A DNA stretch of 64,000 nt from Atherinomorus stipes (lineage: Eukaryota > Chordata > Actinopteri > Atheriniformes > Atherinidae), in the NCBI GenBank assembly GCA_023101725.1, contig JALJCO010001416.1, positions 62,001 to 126,000 of the forward strand. Reading direction: 5' to 3'. Position numbers and translations under genes: made by a program. This document shows, in pieces, positions 1-13,800 of this stretch (position 1 is its first letter; every line of letters begins with the position of its first letter). Below the pieces are notes generated by a model that worked only from the letters and a program-made list of their open reading frames with translations, was not told where the DNA came from and did not search any database.

Positions 1-88
1 TCCAGCATCATTACACCGGTGCGCTCGTCAATTGAGAAAAATCCTTCAGCAGAGTCGTCCAATGAGTAGAGGATGTCACCGTTAAGGC
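1..88 (-). CDS. fat1: fat1 exon 14 (3' partial): EC30
   Basis: This last exon in gene order is cut by the left edge. After acceptor TTCCAG it reads [20 protein letters not shown], then [10 protein letters not shown], in phase with exon 13. It matches human GLNRKILYSLIDSADGQFSI from memory. The rest of the exon and everything downstream is outside the window. Confidence 0.93.
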
Positions 89-1823
89 CTGGAATAACAA
101 ACAAAGAATATACCGTTTTGTTTTTTTTCTTGCACTTTGGAAATCATCTCTATTATGATGTGACAGCTTATAATGTTTCTGTGCCTGGCCTTCCATGCTG
201 CCTAATCCACCCCATGTACATCTCAGCCAACAAGCTGTTGGGAATATTATTAATGCCACATTAAGTACGGGGTGTGAAAAAAAACAAAGAGATTTCTAAA
301 CTGATTCATTGAGTTTTAAGATGATTAAAACTGGCACCTTCTATGTTAATTCTAAACCATCCATCTTTTACAAGGTATCTGATATACAGGAGCAGTAAAC
401 GTCTAATCTATGCCTTCCTCATAACTCATGTCCTCCCACCAGCAAGAAATTCCCAGAAACAAGACAAAGACTGATCACGATAATAATCATCATGCTTTTC
501 TGCAGGTGGTCCCCATTTGGAAAATGCTATTATACTCCCATTTATCAGGTAAGAGCCCCCTATCCTCTCTAGATCTCATTATCAAGCTGGAGAGAAGATC
601 TCTGCTTATATGCATTCTCATCGCTCTCATCCTGTCCGATCAGTCATAAGATGATAGCTTAATGATGGTTAAGAGAATTGTATTGCATTATGATTGCATA
701 TATTGTCTCTAACACTAATGTGCACAAAACTCCCATGGCTGGGACGTTTCATATTAAGCAGAGCTGGTAATATTTAGTCAATTTATTTGCTGTGAAACAA
801 GTAGAAAATACTGTAGAAAGGCAGCTTCTCACACCACAAGTAGCATGTCCACAACAGTTATGCTATGATCTAAATGGACAATAAAATAAAAAGAATAATT
901 TGATGTATATCAGAAACCACAACATACCTCCAATCACAGGCATGTTTCTTTGGTATTTTAGTGGACTGTCATTTGAAAACATATTTCTAAAGGCTTAAAG
1001 TGGCTAGCCCTCAACAACAAACAGGTCAGCTCTGACAAAGCAGCAACGTAGACACAACAGAAAATGATTAAATTCCTCCACAATGGTGAAACTTTAGCAA
1101 TGGAACGGAGAAAATAACATTGCAGGCCATTGCCGGGGGCAAAGAGATACACTCCAATCCTAGTGATACGATAAAGGACAAAGCTGAATCAGGGCAGGAA
1201 TTTTGAAGTTTATCACAGATCAAGGGCACAAGTCTGACTCTGCGTGTCTGTCTGGTTCATAATCATTCCACACTGATAAGTGCTGCCTCTCAGAGTCTGA
1301 AACAGAAGGCTGAACTGGGGAGCAGCTATGTGGGTGAGTACGAGACATCACAGAAGGATCATAGAGGCTGTGGCACACAGTAACCAGTGCCAAGAATGAA
1401 TCCACTTAGAGATATCCAGTGAGTATGGAGGAAAATGTAATGCTTTTCAGTTTTTCTTTCAGACTTTAAATTTTGATGGTTGGCTGCAAAGACAGCTGAT
1501 TGAAGCCTGCATTAACTGGGTCAAAGCTTCACTGCATATTTTCTGTAAACTCTGCATGTTTATTTGGGACCAGCCGGCTCTGCTTTAAGCTTGTAACTCA
1601 ATCAAAAAAATTCATAAGATGCTTAAAAATAACTCTTTGCATAAGCAATCACCACATGTTAGAAATACTGGCCAAATCCCTCTTTGCTCTCCTTTACTGT
1701 AACAAATAGTTATTGCTTCTGGCTAAACTGTAAAGGTGCACCATGTTTTACGTGCATCTGTCCTTAATAGTCAAAATTTGGACCAACCAATCATCTGCAA
1801 AACGAGATGTCTCAATGCCAGTC

Positions 1824-1874
<51 letters not shown>

Positions 1875-4800
1875 CCTTTTAAAGTTTTTCTTTGTGGGAT
1901 TTCCATTTCTAGCATTCCTTTCATTCTGTAAGGCTGCCAGCCAAACGCCTCCCCCTCGAAAAAAGAGGGGGAGGAGAATAGAAAGAGTGTCAATTCTGTC
2001 AGTTAACAGTCTGAAAGGATTTCAAGCTTGGGGGGTCCTGCTTCACTGCAGGTCCACTCAAAATAGAAGAAATAGTCTGAAGGTGTTCCAATGACTGTTA
2101 ATAGCATAGTTTAAGCTCTCAGACCCATCCATGTGTAAGCCTGTGAGAGCAGGAGACGCCTGAGATAAATATGCGGCCCTGTGGTTTAGCACAAGGCAAA
2201 TGGGAAAACTGCAATCATCCCTTTTGAGAATTTAGCTTGAAGAGAAAGGAATTTCATTAGAGTGTAATGGAGCTTTTAATTTGAGGGGTCGATCATTCAT
2301 ATAATTTCACATTTGTTATCCTTCCCTCTCACCATTTGGAGCAATGCCGTTCCAGAGCAAAACATTAAGAAGTGCACAGTGAACAAAGATGAGTATGAAA
2401 ATGCCTCGATGCTGAAGTCAAATGTAAACCTGAGCTCACTGTTTTATTGTGACCGGCGGTAATGCGCTGGATTGCTGCTAACTACAATTTAACCACGTCT
2501 GTCAGCTTAATTTCTTATAATTGACTTTATATTACCTGAACAAAAGCTAAAACTGGAACAGTTTAATTGGTTTCTATGCCCTCCGTAGCCTGTATGAAAA
2601 TGGATTGGATACTTTTTCATTAAGTGGTTTTCTTTTCATGAAAAACACTGGTTAGACAAAGACTAACAGCACCCTAACCTTGTGAGTGCTGGTCATACTT
2701 GTGAGTATAACAGAGCAACTTATTTTTATTAAAAAAGAAAAAAAAAGTCAAGTGATTATTGTTTTAATATCACTGACATGCAAAACAGTAAAACTTCAGT
2801 CTTTATTAAATGTTTTTACACCGTATAATATCCCCACAACAGCCTCTACAATTCCCCTAGCTGACATGTCATTGTCAGTACACATGTCAAGAAAAAGTGT
2901 TTTAATACTGTGAAATGCAGATTCATCTGACACTAGCAGGGTTAATAAGCATTATGGAAACCAGACTGTTTGTGCAACATGAAAGCAGCAGTTTAAAGCA
3001 TCAATCTGCATTGTTTCTAAACTGGAATCTAAGGGTTTGACTGAGCGTTCACCAAAACGCTGCTTTTAACAACAACTATGTGGCCACATTTTAGAGCTCT
3101 CCTCATGCTGACTCTGTACTGTATGTGGTTGGAGAAAGACTGAAGCTCAGCATTTAAAGAGAAGCTAAGGCTGTGTCTTACTCTTTTTCTTTTTTCTCTC
3201 TTCTTTTTTAATCTCTGTAAAACTAATGGTGATCCAGGTCGTCTTCATGGATCAATGAGGATGAAAATGCTGACTTTTTGCCAGGAGCATAATTCTATTC
3301 TTATTAGAGACCCCTTTTCACAGGGCTCTTGTTCAAAATGAGCTGGGAACATTAAAAGGTTAGCAGCAGACAGAGCCTTAACCAAATTATAAAATTAAAG
3401 TCAGGTTAACATACTGTTTGCCTCATAAATCTTGGGGTTAATAGTAAGAATCTCACTTTTGCCCATTGGGGACCAACTGTCGGGGTGAATGTCTGTTGTA
3501 TTTCGAGTGGTGTACATGTAAGTGGTACGTGTGCTATATGACAAAGTAAAACTTGGCAGCTGAAACAGGACTATCAGTGGACTTGTGAGTCAACCCTCTG
3601 TCCACAGCTTTAAAGATATAGATAAAAGTAATTCCTAAATCTGCAAACAAGCTCAACTAAAAGAAAAGAGAAGGTAAAACAAAAGCACTGCAGTTTCTAC
3701 ATAAACAGAATAAAAGAAAGAGAAGCCAAAGCAAAAGCAAATGATTAATCAAGTTTTCACGAGAACATAATTGTGAATAAAAAAGTTAAAATTTCTCACC
3801 AGTATCGACATCATTTGCCAGCAGTTTTGCAACAAACGTGCCCGTCTCTGTGTTCTCAAAGACTGTGATGGTGTAGGGGTCTGATGAGAACTGCGGCGGG
3901 TTGTCATTGATGTCCCCCACCGTGATGTGGATGTCAGCTTCACAGTAACGACCCCCTCCATCCACCGCTCGCACTTTGAACCTGTGCTCGTCTTGCTCCT
4001 CTCGGTCCAGGGCCTGCAAGGTCCTCAATTCCCCTGAAGTTCAGAAATGCACATGAATAAACTCAGATATGGATTTGCAACTAATTAACGAAGTAAACAT
4101 GCACACTTTAAAGCGCTGTCTTCCCCTGTTCTTCTGTCTGCTAACCAATACACTATAAAAAGTAGCCAAACAGCTTTCAAGGCAGGGAAGGGAAATGAAT
4201 AAGAAACTGAAGCACAAGAAGATGTGGAGAAAGGCAACGGGAGTGGGCGATGAGGGAAAACATCAGTTGGAAGTAAAGAGCAGATTGAACGTGTCATGGG
4301 AAGTGAGGCAGCCAATATTACCACAATCTCTCTGGAAAACTCCTAAGCCTCTTGGCAATTCTAATCAGCAATATCCCTACTTGTCTACCCTGAAAGAAGA
4401 AAACAACATTCTCTTCTTATAACAGTAGCGCTGACACTGGAAACTTAATATTGAGTGCTACCATAACAAAGCTGGATGGCATTACCGCCAGTTCATCTTT
4501 CATTGCAACAGCAGATGTGTTGTGCAGCTGCTGAAATCTACTGGCTTAGTTTGCTCTGAATTTTCATGTTCATATTTGGCATTGATTTTAAAAACAAGCT
4601 GGTTTGATTAACTGGGATTGTGTTGATTTTTCAGTATTGTTTTTCTTGTTTAAATCCTAGAAGCCAGATGAAATCGCTGATTTACAGCATCTCCCAGAGG
4701 AAATCATTTGCAGGCAAGAAGTAAAGCAGCTATTAAATTAATCTAAGTGTGCAACTTTGTATTTTAATTCCACAGTGAGGTTTTCTGTTGCCCCGCAGTG

Positions 4801-7800
4801 AAATGTTTGTGATGCTTTAAAAAATGAATGAGTAAATAACAACAGGGCAAAAGTTCTGAATCTCCTCTGTGGCTGACAATTGTTCATGCACAAAAATACA
4901 CACACACGGCAAAACAAAAACATTTTGCAGAGCGATCACAATTCTCATGTAAGATGTAAGACCACTGTCATGCAGAGCTGCCTTTTTGATTTTGTGGCTC
5001 AAAGCAAAAGCCCAGTGGGTTTCAGGACAGACTTTTCCATAATTGTTCCACAGACTGTTGCTTATAATCACAAATAACATCCAACACTAATGGAATTACA
5101 TCACATCATGGATTCATATACGGACAGAGGACATACAGTTGGCAGATATTACAGCTGCAGATCATGATTTTCCTCACACAGCTTCTGCTATTTTTACTGA
5201 ACCAGCTTTGAACTGATGCCTGCTGCTGCACTGATTCCTACCTGTGTCCGAGTCAATGACAAACAATTCGGATCCGATGCCTTGGAGCTCGTAAGAGATT
5301 TGGGCGTTTGAGCGGATGTCAGCATCTGTGGCAGAGACCTGCAAGATGAGCCTGCCAGCTGGGGAGTCCTCCGGGACACTCTCACTATAGACAGACTGGA
5401 GGACAGAGAGCGGCAGGAAAATAAAGGAGGGGGCAAATAACGTTAATAGTGAGCAGAAACAAGCACAAGTAGAAAAAAAAAAAGAAAACTAGCTTTACCT
5501 TTTCACAAACTGGGTCATTGTCATTGGCATCCAACACCTTGACCTCCACAACTGCTTTGGCAATGAAGATGCCGTCGCTGGCGGTAATGTTGAGGAGATA
5601 ATTGTCCGTTACTTCACGGTCCAACGGCTTCCTGACCAAGACCTTCCATTCATTCTGAACTTGTTCGATGGCAAATTGGCCGAGCGGGTCCCCTCCTGTT
5701 TGGTAATTAAAGAAAATATACTGCTGTAACACAGCCAACAATTCCGAAGTAGGAAGCAACCTGAGTCTTTAACAAGCTTTCTTCTCTAAAATATCAATTA
5801 GTGATTATGGAAACAAAGGCTGATTTATTCATAGCTACTTCACAAAGTAAACTGTCACTTCTAAAGCAAATAATATGCATACATAAGCCATCCTGCACAG
5901 CAAGACACAAAAAGCATCTTTAAATAATGATCGAGCCTATTTCTAATTCCTCTTGATATTTCCAGACCTGGCACAGTTACTCACACATTTGCTAATTAGT
6001 ACCAGTCTTTTCCCCAGTCTATTTAAAAGCATTATTTAGGTAATTACACACTTCTGTGTCATAATGACCTAAATACTAGTCTAGATCTTGAGCAGATTAG
6101 GAGATTAGTCAGATGGCAAGACTGTATGATGTTTCAAAGATGAGATAATATCATTATATTAAGTGATATAAACTGGTAATTCCCCTGTTAGTGAAAAACT
6201 GTTACACAGATAAACTCTAGGCTGACTGATTGCTATTATATAATATAAATTAAACCCACCTGTTATGAAATAGTTCACTTGTTTGTTAATGTCTTCAGAA
6301 TCATCATCGGTGGTACTGAGGATAGCAATCACCCCGCTGGGTGGGGGGTCATCTTCACTGACTGTTCCCTTGTAGATCTCTGCCGTGAAGCGGGGCGGGC
6401 TGTCATTCACATCGGCCACTGTTATCTCCACTGTGGTTCTGGTAACATGTTGAACTGTGCCACCTTGGTCTGTGGCTAGGACGGCAATAGTGTATTTGTC
6501 CACATTTTCCCGGTCCAACTCTTTCAAGGTGGTCACCCATCCACTTTCACTGTTAACGGCAAACAGCTCGGAGATCTCCTGCGAGTTTTGCTTGGGGTCG
6601 AGACTGTAGACGATGCGGCCGTTGGTTCCGGAGTCCAGGTCGGTTGCTTTGACTTGAATAACTTGAGTCCCACTTGGAAGGTTTTCGGCAGTGACAGCCT
6701 CATAGGGGTCTGCCTCAAAGACTGGCTTGTTATCATTGACATCTTTCACCTGGATGTTCACATTTACAGATGCAACTATCTCATTATCTTCATATTTGCT
6801 TTGGGCAAGCAAAGTGAGCTGATACCATTTGGTCGTCTCATGGTCAAGGCTCTTTTGAAGCTTCAAGGCTCCGCTGTCTCTGTCTACAACAAAAACTTCA
6901 TCCTCATTGCTCTCAGGAGTGTTGCCTTTCACAAGGCTGTAGAAGAGTGGCTGCTCCCCCTCAGCCTGAATCACATCTATCTCTGTTCCAATGGGAAGGT
7001 CCTCCGCAACAGTGTACCGATAATGTGGTTCGGCAAATTTGGGAATTGGTGTATTGGATGAGACAATCCTGATGTAAACCTGGACAACTGAATGTTTGGG
7101 TGGATTTCCAGTATCCTTTGCCTTCACAAAAAATGCATAGAGATCATTTTCAAGTCCAATGAGGCTTTCTTTGGTAACAATGACCCCAGAGGTTTTGTAA
7201 ATTTCAAAATTCTCCCCCACATTTTCCACATCTGCTTCAAGTGAATACTCAATGTCAGCATTACTGCCCTCATCCATGTCCGAAGCAGCAATTTTAAGCA
7301 CGGAGGTCCCTATTGGGACGTCTGATGCAATGGTGGCTTTGTACTCAACTGCTCTGAATTGTGGCGCATTGTCATTGGTGTCTGTGACAATGACATTGAC
7401 AGTACAGAAGCCGACTTTTCCACCCCCGTCTTGAGCTCTCAGAGAGACAGGGATAACCTTCTCCTCTGTATTTTCACGATCAAGGCTTTCAAGAGTGAAA
7501 ATCTCTCCTTTTTCATTGATGGAGAACTTTTCTTTTGCAAAGTCATTGACAATCTGGTATGTTATCTGGCCATAAATGCCTTCATCATCATCTGTGGCCT
7601 GTGCTTCTGCCACCAGGGTACCAACAGGCGAGTTCTCAACAAGCTCAACCAAGTAGTCCATCTGAGAGAAAGTGGGGTTGTGAAAGTTTGCACCAGTAAC
7701 TGTTACTATGATGAGGGCTGAGCCTCTGAATACGCCATCCGACACTGATACATTCAGACTGTAAAAGGGCTGCATATGCAACCGGCGGTGGTTAGAAACA

Positions 7801-10800
7801 ATGATGGCACCAGTTTTTTTGTCGATGGCAAAGTTCTGCTCTTCATTTCCAGATATAATTGAGAACTCCAACTTGTTTATGTCTGAACTGTCAGCGTCAG
7901 ATGCCTGGACTTGGCTAATGAAGTGTCCGCGTGGGGCCAATTCGCTGATGGTTGTTTTGTAAGTATGCTCTGTAAACACAGGAGCATTGTCATTTAGGTC
8001 AGTAACATCTATTGTCACAATGACATCACTGGAGAGGGCTGGAACGCCTCCGTCCACAGCACGGACTCTCAGCTTGTGTTGCTGGATGTCTTCGTGATCA
8101 AGAACTTTAGCTGTAGAGATTATTCCTGTGTAACGGTCAATGATAAAATAATCAGAGCTCTTCCCCCTTTCCTCAACCAGCTGAAAGAATACTTCCTTGT
8201 TATTGCCTGTGTCAGAATCCATGGCATCTACTTGCAAAACTGATGTACCGATGACAGAGGCTTCAGAAATGTTGGCGTAGTACATCTGTGACCGGAACAC
8301 AGGAGCATTATCATTTACATCTTCGAGGATGATATCAACAAACACCTCAGAGTGTGCTCCAGTCAGGGAGTCGGTGGCTCTTATGTTTAACTTATAGGCA
8401 GGATGAGTCTCAAAGTCTAAAGACTCAATCACATGAATGACTCCTGTGTTGAAATCGATTGAGAACTGTTTGAAAGGATCCCCTTCAGAGATGGTGTAGA
8501 CAATGCGAGGGCCCTCAGAGTCAGTGGCCTGCACATGGAGCACAGGGGAGTGCAGCTGAATGTTTTCAGGGATTTCAATGCTGTAAAAAGGCCTCTCAAA
8601 CACAGGCATGGCTTTGTTCACCACTGTTACTGGCACTTCCACTTCTGCTGAGAGAGACGGTTCTCCATTATCCTCTGCCACAGCAACTATGACAAAGTCT
8701 GTGTTGAGTGATTCTTTTTCAAATTTCTTTTTGAGGGAGATTGCACCAGACAGACTAATCTCAAAGTGCTCCAGATCCTCCTTTAGGTAATAACGGATAT
8801 CTGCATTTGGGCCAACATCTTTATCCACTGCTGTGACCTGTCTGATGACCTGGCCTTCCTCGGCATCCATCTGGGCCAGAGCATGATAGGGAAGGTTTAC
8901 AAACATGGGTTTGTTGTCATTAACGTCTTCAACAGTCACAGTAACTAAAACATGAGCTGTGTCTCCAGATGAGTCTTCTCCAGTGACCTCAACAACAATA
9001 TCGTATGTGTCTTGTGCCTCACGATCAAATGGAATCCCAGTTGTTGAGATAACCCCAGACGTGCGGCTGATTTTAAACCTGCTGTCGGGGTTCAATATTC
9101 TGTAGAACAAAGGCTCATTCACTTGGTTTCCAACAGCAGCAATGACTGCAAGTGTTTTCTCATCTGAGGAATTTTCTTGGATGTAAGCCTTGTAGGACTC
9201 CTGGGTAAACTTCATCTTGCTTCCTGTGTTTTCCTTTACACTAATCTTCACTGTTGCAACTACAGCAAACCTACCATCAGAAACTCTAACCTTCAATTCA
9301 TATCTGCTCCTGAGTTGTGTGACGTTCTGAACAGAGATTATGCCTGTCACTGGATCTATTTTAAATTTATCACCAATATTCCCCTCAGGGATGGAGAAAA
9401 GCAGTTTAGAGTTAGGCCCCGAGTCTGAGTCTGTAGCATTGACTTGGATTACTTCTACCCCTTTGTATGTTGGCACAATGATGGCTACTTCATACACTTC
9501 TTGGCTGAAAACTGGTGAGCAGTCATTAACATCAATTACTTCAATGGTCACATTGGCTGCCGTCTCTGCGAACAATCGTGGTGTACCTAGATCGTGGACC
9601 TGAACTGTGAAGCTGAAAATGCTCCTCTGCTCGTAATCCAACGCTGTTGTGGTTCTGATGGCTCCGGTGCTTGAGTCAATGGCAAAATAGTTATGAGCAA
9701 ACGGTTCCACTATTTGATAAATGAGTCTGGCATTTTGGTCACAGTCATTATCAGAGGCGCGGATTACAAAAGGGGTGTTTTCATGGGTCAGGACGATGCT
9801 ACCAATGGGGGCCGACTCGCTGATTACTCCTTTGAATTCCCTCTGGGTGAAAACTGGAGCATTGTCATTTTCATCCTTCAGATGAATTAGAAGAGTTGCG
9901 TTCCTGGAAAGTCCAGCCATGTTGGTACCCTGTATGATGAGTTTGTACTGAGAGGTGGTCTCATAATCCAAAGCTTGCTGCGTTACAACTACTCCTGAGT
10001 TTGGGTTGATGTCAAAAGCATTGTTGATGTTCCCACCTTTTATTTGATAGAAAACAGAGGACTGGCTAACGGCTGTAACAGCACTCACAAAACTTCCTGG
10101 ATGAGCTGATTCGCTGATTTCTGCAGAGAACTCCTTTTCTGTGAATCTCGGAGCTGCATTGTCAGAAACGGTTACTTCAATGTTAACCGTGGTGGTGGTG
10201 GACAGCGGTGGGGTTCCATTATCAGATGCCTTAACAATGAGCTCAAAAGCAGTCTTGCTGCTTCGATCGAGTTCTTTAGCAACTGTGATTGTCCCAAGAA
10301 TGGGATCAATGGCAAAGGAGTTTGCAACATTTCCTGTGAGAAAGAAAGACAAGGGGATAATGCTATATCATTTTTAGCATATTGTACCAGGAAGGCATAT
10401 CATTTGCTATTTTTACCCAAGGTTGATTCAAAACAAAGTCATCCGTTCAGAGTCATCAGTTATTTACAAAAAACATTCATATCGCCAAACAAACAAACAA
10501 TGACATGTTGGTTACAGCACAGTGTAGGAGATAATTATCATGGCAAAATTTGAGCCATCTCCCACGTATTGGAAATCCTCTTAACAAAGTCCTTCATATT
10601 TCCTTACTCATTGTAAAGCATTTCATTCATGCCCAAAATCCAGTGGGCAGCATGACTGAAATGAGTCATACATTTTTAATGAGTTGACTCCATTAGCTTA
10701 CATCACAATGAAAGCTTTCTACTAGGAAAAAAAAATAAAAAATGGGCAGAAACTGCAGCTGACACAGTAACTTTGTGAGCATTTACCTGATTCGAGGCTG

Positions 10801-13800
10801 TAGACGACCTCTGCATTAGAACCCTTGTCTTTGTCAAGAGCAGTGACCTGGAGCACCGCTGAGCCGACGGCGGCAGATTCAAACACGCGGCCAGAATAAG
10901 GCGTGCCTATAAACCAGGGCGCGTTGTCGTTTGTGTCCTCCACGTTTACAATAACACGTGCAAGATTCCTCTTCACTGGAATGTCCTGGTCTCTAACCTG
11001 GAAAAGAGGACAATTATAACGATAGTGAAACAGGCATGACAGCCTTGCAAGGGGCAATTTATCTCTGAGGAGAAACATAATGAAAATTTAAAAAAATTAA
11101 AAAATCATAGGAACAGCCTTATCTGGATTTCATGGTGGGTTCTTTTTTAAACATGGCAAACCGGTATAAAATGAAATCTGTTAAACCATATGCAGAACAG
11201 AAATTCCCCTCAGAAAGCATGGCTAATATGTCAGTGCATACTGATTCATACCATGACAGTGAGGATGTAACGATGCATGGTCTCATGATCCAGTCGCTCA
11301 GTGGTGTACAAAGTGCCTGTTCCTCCATCCAGGCGGAACTTCCTGTGGCTGAAGGGATCTGTGCTGCTCAGTAGTGTAAAAGTCAGTTTGTTTTTCTCAT
11401 CTCTGTCCATGGCACTGATCTGCAGGACCTCCGTCCCTTCCGGTTTGTCTTCCGGGATGTTGGTTACATAAACCTGATGAAGGAACTCTGGCCTGTGGTT
11501 GTTTGTGTCAATGACACGAATAAGCACCTAGAACAAAACAAAAACAAAAAGAGAAGGAAATGTTTTAATAATGTGTGTGCATGTGAAAATAGCTTGGAAG
11601 CAATTATCAAAGTATTTTATCATTTTGAGGTTGTGCACTAACTGTGATGTCAAAATAAATACAGTGTAAGGATGGGCAATATGTATCATGTGTGATATCA
11701 TCAAAGAAATTCCCCATGGTAATAACTTGTCATCTCATAATAAAAACAATAACCTCAATTCATCAGGTTTTTTTTCAGTTACACTACTTTGTGATTTTTA
11801 TAAGTCAAGTTATTTTTGCTGTTTGCACTGTTTAAATAAATGTCAAGTTTGTTCTCATATTTCAGACTTGCAATACAAGTGTACTACTTGGACTTAACTG
11901 ATGTACAGTAGTTTAGTGGCTTCTATTATTATTTCACGGCTCTCAAGACAGAGTGTAATGATAGATTTATGATACAAAAGATTAGCTGATATTGTTTTTG
12001 AGGTTTTTTTTTTATTGTAACTTATCGTTACCGTGATAGTTACCAGAAAGTATCGTGATACATTTTTTAATCCGTATCCCTCATCCCTAATACAGTGTTG
12101 CATGTTAGTCTTGAAATTTTGGAGCTGCCAAAATGGGTTAGTTGTATACATGAGTATACACTTTGGGCATTTCTCCCATAACCCAGAAGCTGTGGTAAAC
12201 ACAGCAAAAATGTTCAGTAAACCATTTCTGTTTACTGTCTTCTTGTCCCTCCTCACAACACAGAAGTTTGAAACTTTTAAAGTCATTTCCAGAGTTCTGC
12301 AATAATAATTTTAAAAAATCATTACGATGGCACAGACTAGATCAATATGAAAGCAAAAGGAATATTTTAACTCAAAGATCACTTGATGCTCAAACAGTAA
12401 AAACAAGAAATCAATGCTGAAAAACCACAAAAGTGTTTCAATTAATTCTAACTCTTGTGCAGAAGTAGCTGATTCAGACAGGAATATCTGTGAGATGTGT
12501 GTGTTTTCTCCCCTACATACGCAAAACAAAGAATCTACCATTCCCAAACTGTAAAATTCCACTGGGAGCATGTTTTATCAACAGCAGCCACTCGTCTACT
12601 GGACTTCCGACAGAGGATTATGGAGAGCTGCTGGAATGCCATATTTGCTTGCCAGACCAGCGAGGGGGCTTCTACCGTTGCCAAACATGGGGAACAAAGG
12701 GATCAGCTCAGATTAGACACCTGCATACCAGACACCAGGGGGTGATGTCCCGTAAGGAAATGGTCAATGCTGAGCTGTTGAGTGCAAAGGAGACTAAAGT
12801 GGGCTGTGGATACAAAAGCCATGACCAGGTGACCGCTCTCTAGCTAACCAGGGTTTGTCAGATCTCTGGTCAAAACAACTGCCCACTGGCACTTGTGGTC
12901 ATAATACTGTTTGTTGAGCACTATAAGCTGATATCAGAGACAAATATAGACCCAACCTGACAGGACTGATAACATTTACAATCTGCTGTGTGCTGTGATG
13001 TTGGCAATGCTGCTGAGGCTCACAGATGTCATCTTGCAGGGGGGACGCTGAGTTGCATGCTGTCCATCAGTGTTGAATTCTGGCCATTTGCCACAACTCT
13101 TGTGTCATGAGAAACTCATATCACACCACTAATCAGGAGGTGTAAAGTAAAATTAACACATTTCTCTATGGCAATATTCAACTTCAAGAAAGCAGCCCAT
13201 TTCCAGCAGCGCTCATTCCAAGCATGTATTTTCATGTCATCCAGATCCCTGATGTCTCAAAATCCACCTTTTTACACACACACAGGCACCAAACGACCCA
13301 CACACACCAAAACGAGCTCATAAAATGTGCATCCACACAAAGAGGCTGTGCAATGTGTCTCAATGTGGCCAGTGTCAGATAACACGTCTTGTGAAGAGCC
13401 AGAAAGGTGGCAAGGACTGATAGTGCTGTAAACAAGCTGGAAAGAATCAAACCTGGTCAGTAGTATCTACACCTGTGTGTAATGTACAATCTCAATACCT
13501 TTTATAGAACCCACAAAAGGGCCATTCACCCTCACACCCCACGCATGCAAGGAAACCCGCCATCCTTTTGCAAAGAAACTCTACAACACTTCAAAGGAAC
13601 TTCGTCCCAAACATTACACAGCAGTATGATGCAGGCTGGCTGCGGCAGAAATGCTGGTGTAGAGGAAAACTAGGTAGTCTTTGTGTATGGTTTCCGTAGG
13701 GAATGCACAGGAGGAAAAGGACTGGGACGAAAAAATAGACATGGCAGATGGAGACACTAAAAACAAAAAACAGAAATGAGAGTAAGAAAGATAGGTAACC

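Noticed and set aside
6159..6259. C-terminal extension [13 protein letters not shown] of the exon 10 frame
   Set aside because: It lies after a consensus GT donor at 6259-6258 and has no cadherin similarity; exon 11 continues the protein in phase.
6588..7061. 157-codon plus-strand open frame opposite exon 10
   Set aside because: It is antisense to conserved cadherin repeats, with no domain of its own; a shadow of the real coding frame.
12490..12843. 117-codon plus-strand frame in intron 7
   Set aside because: It contains a few Cys and His but no coherent finger spacing or known domain; no splice or expression support.
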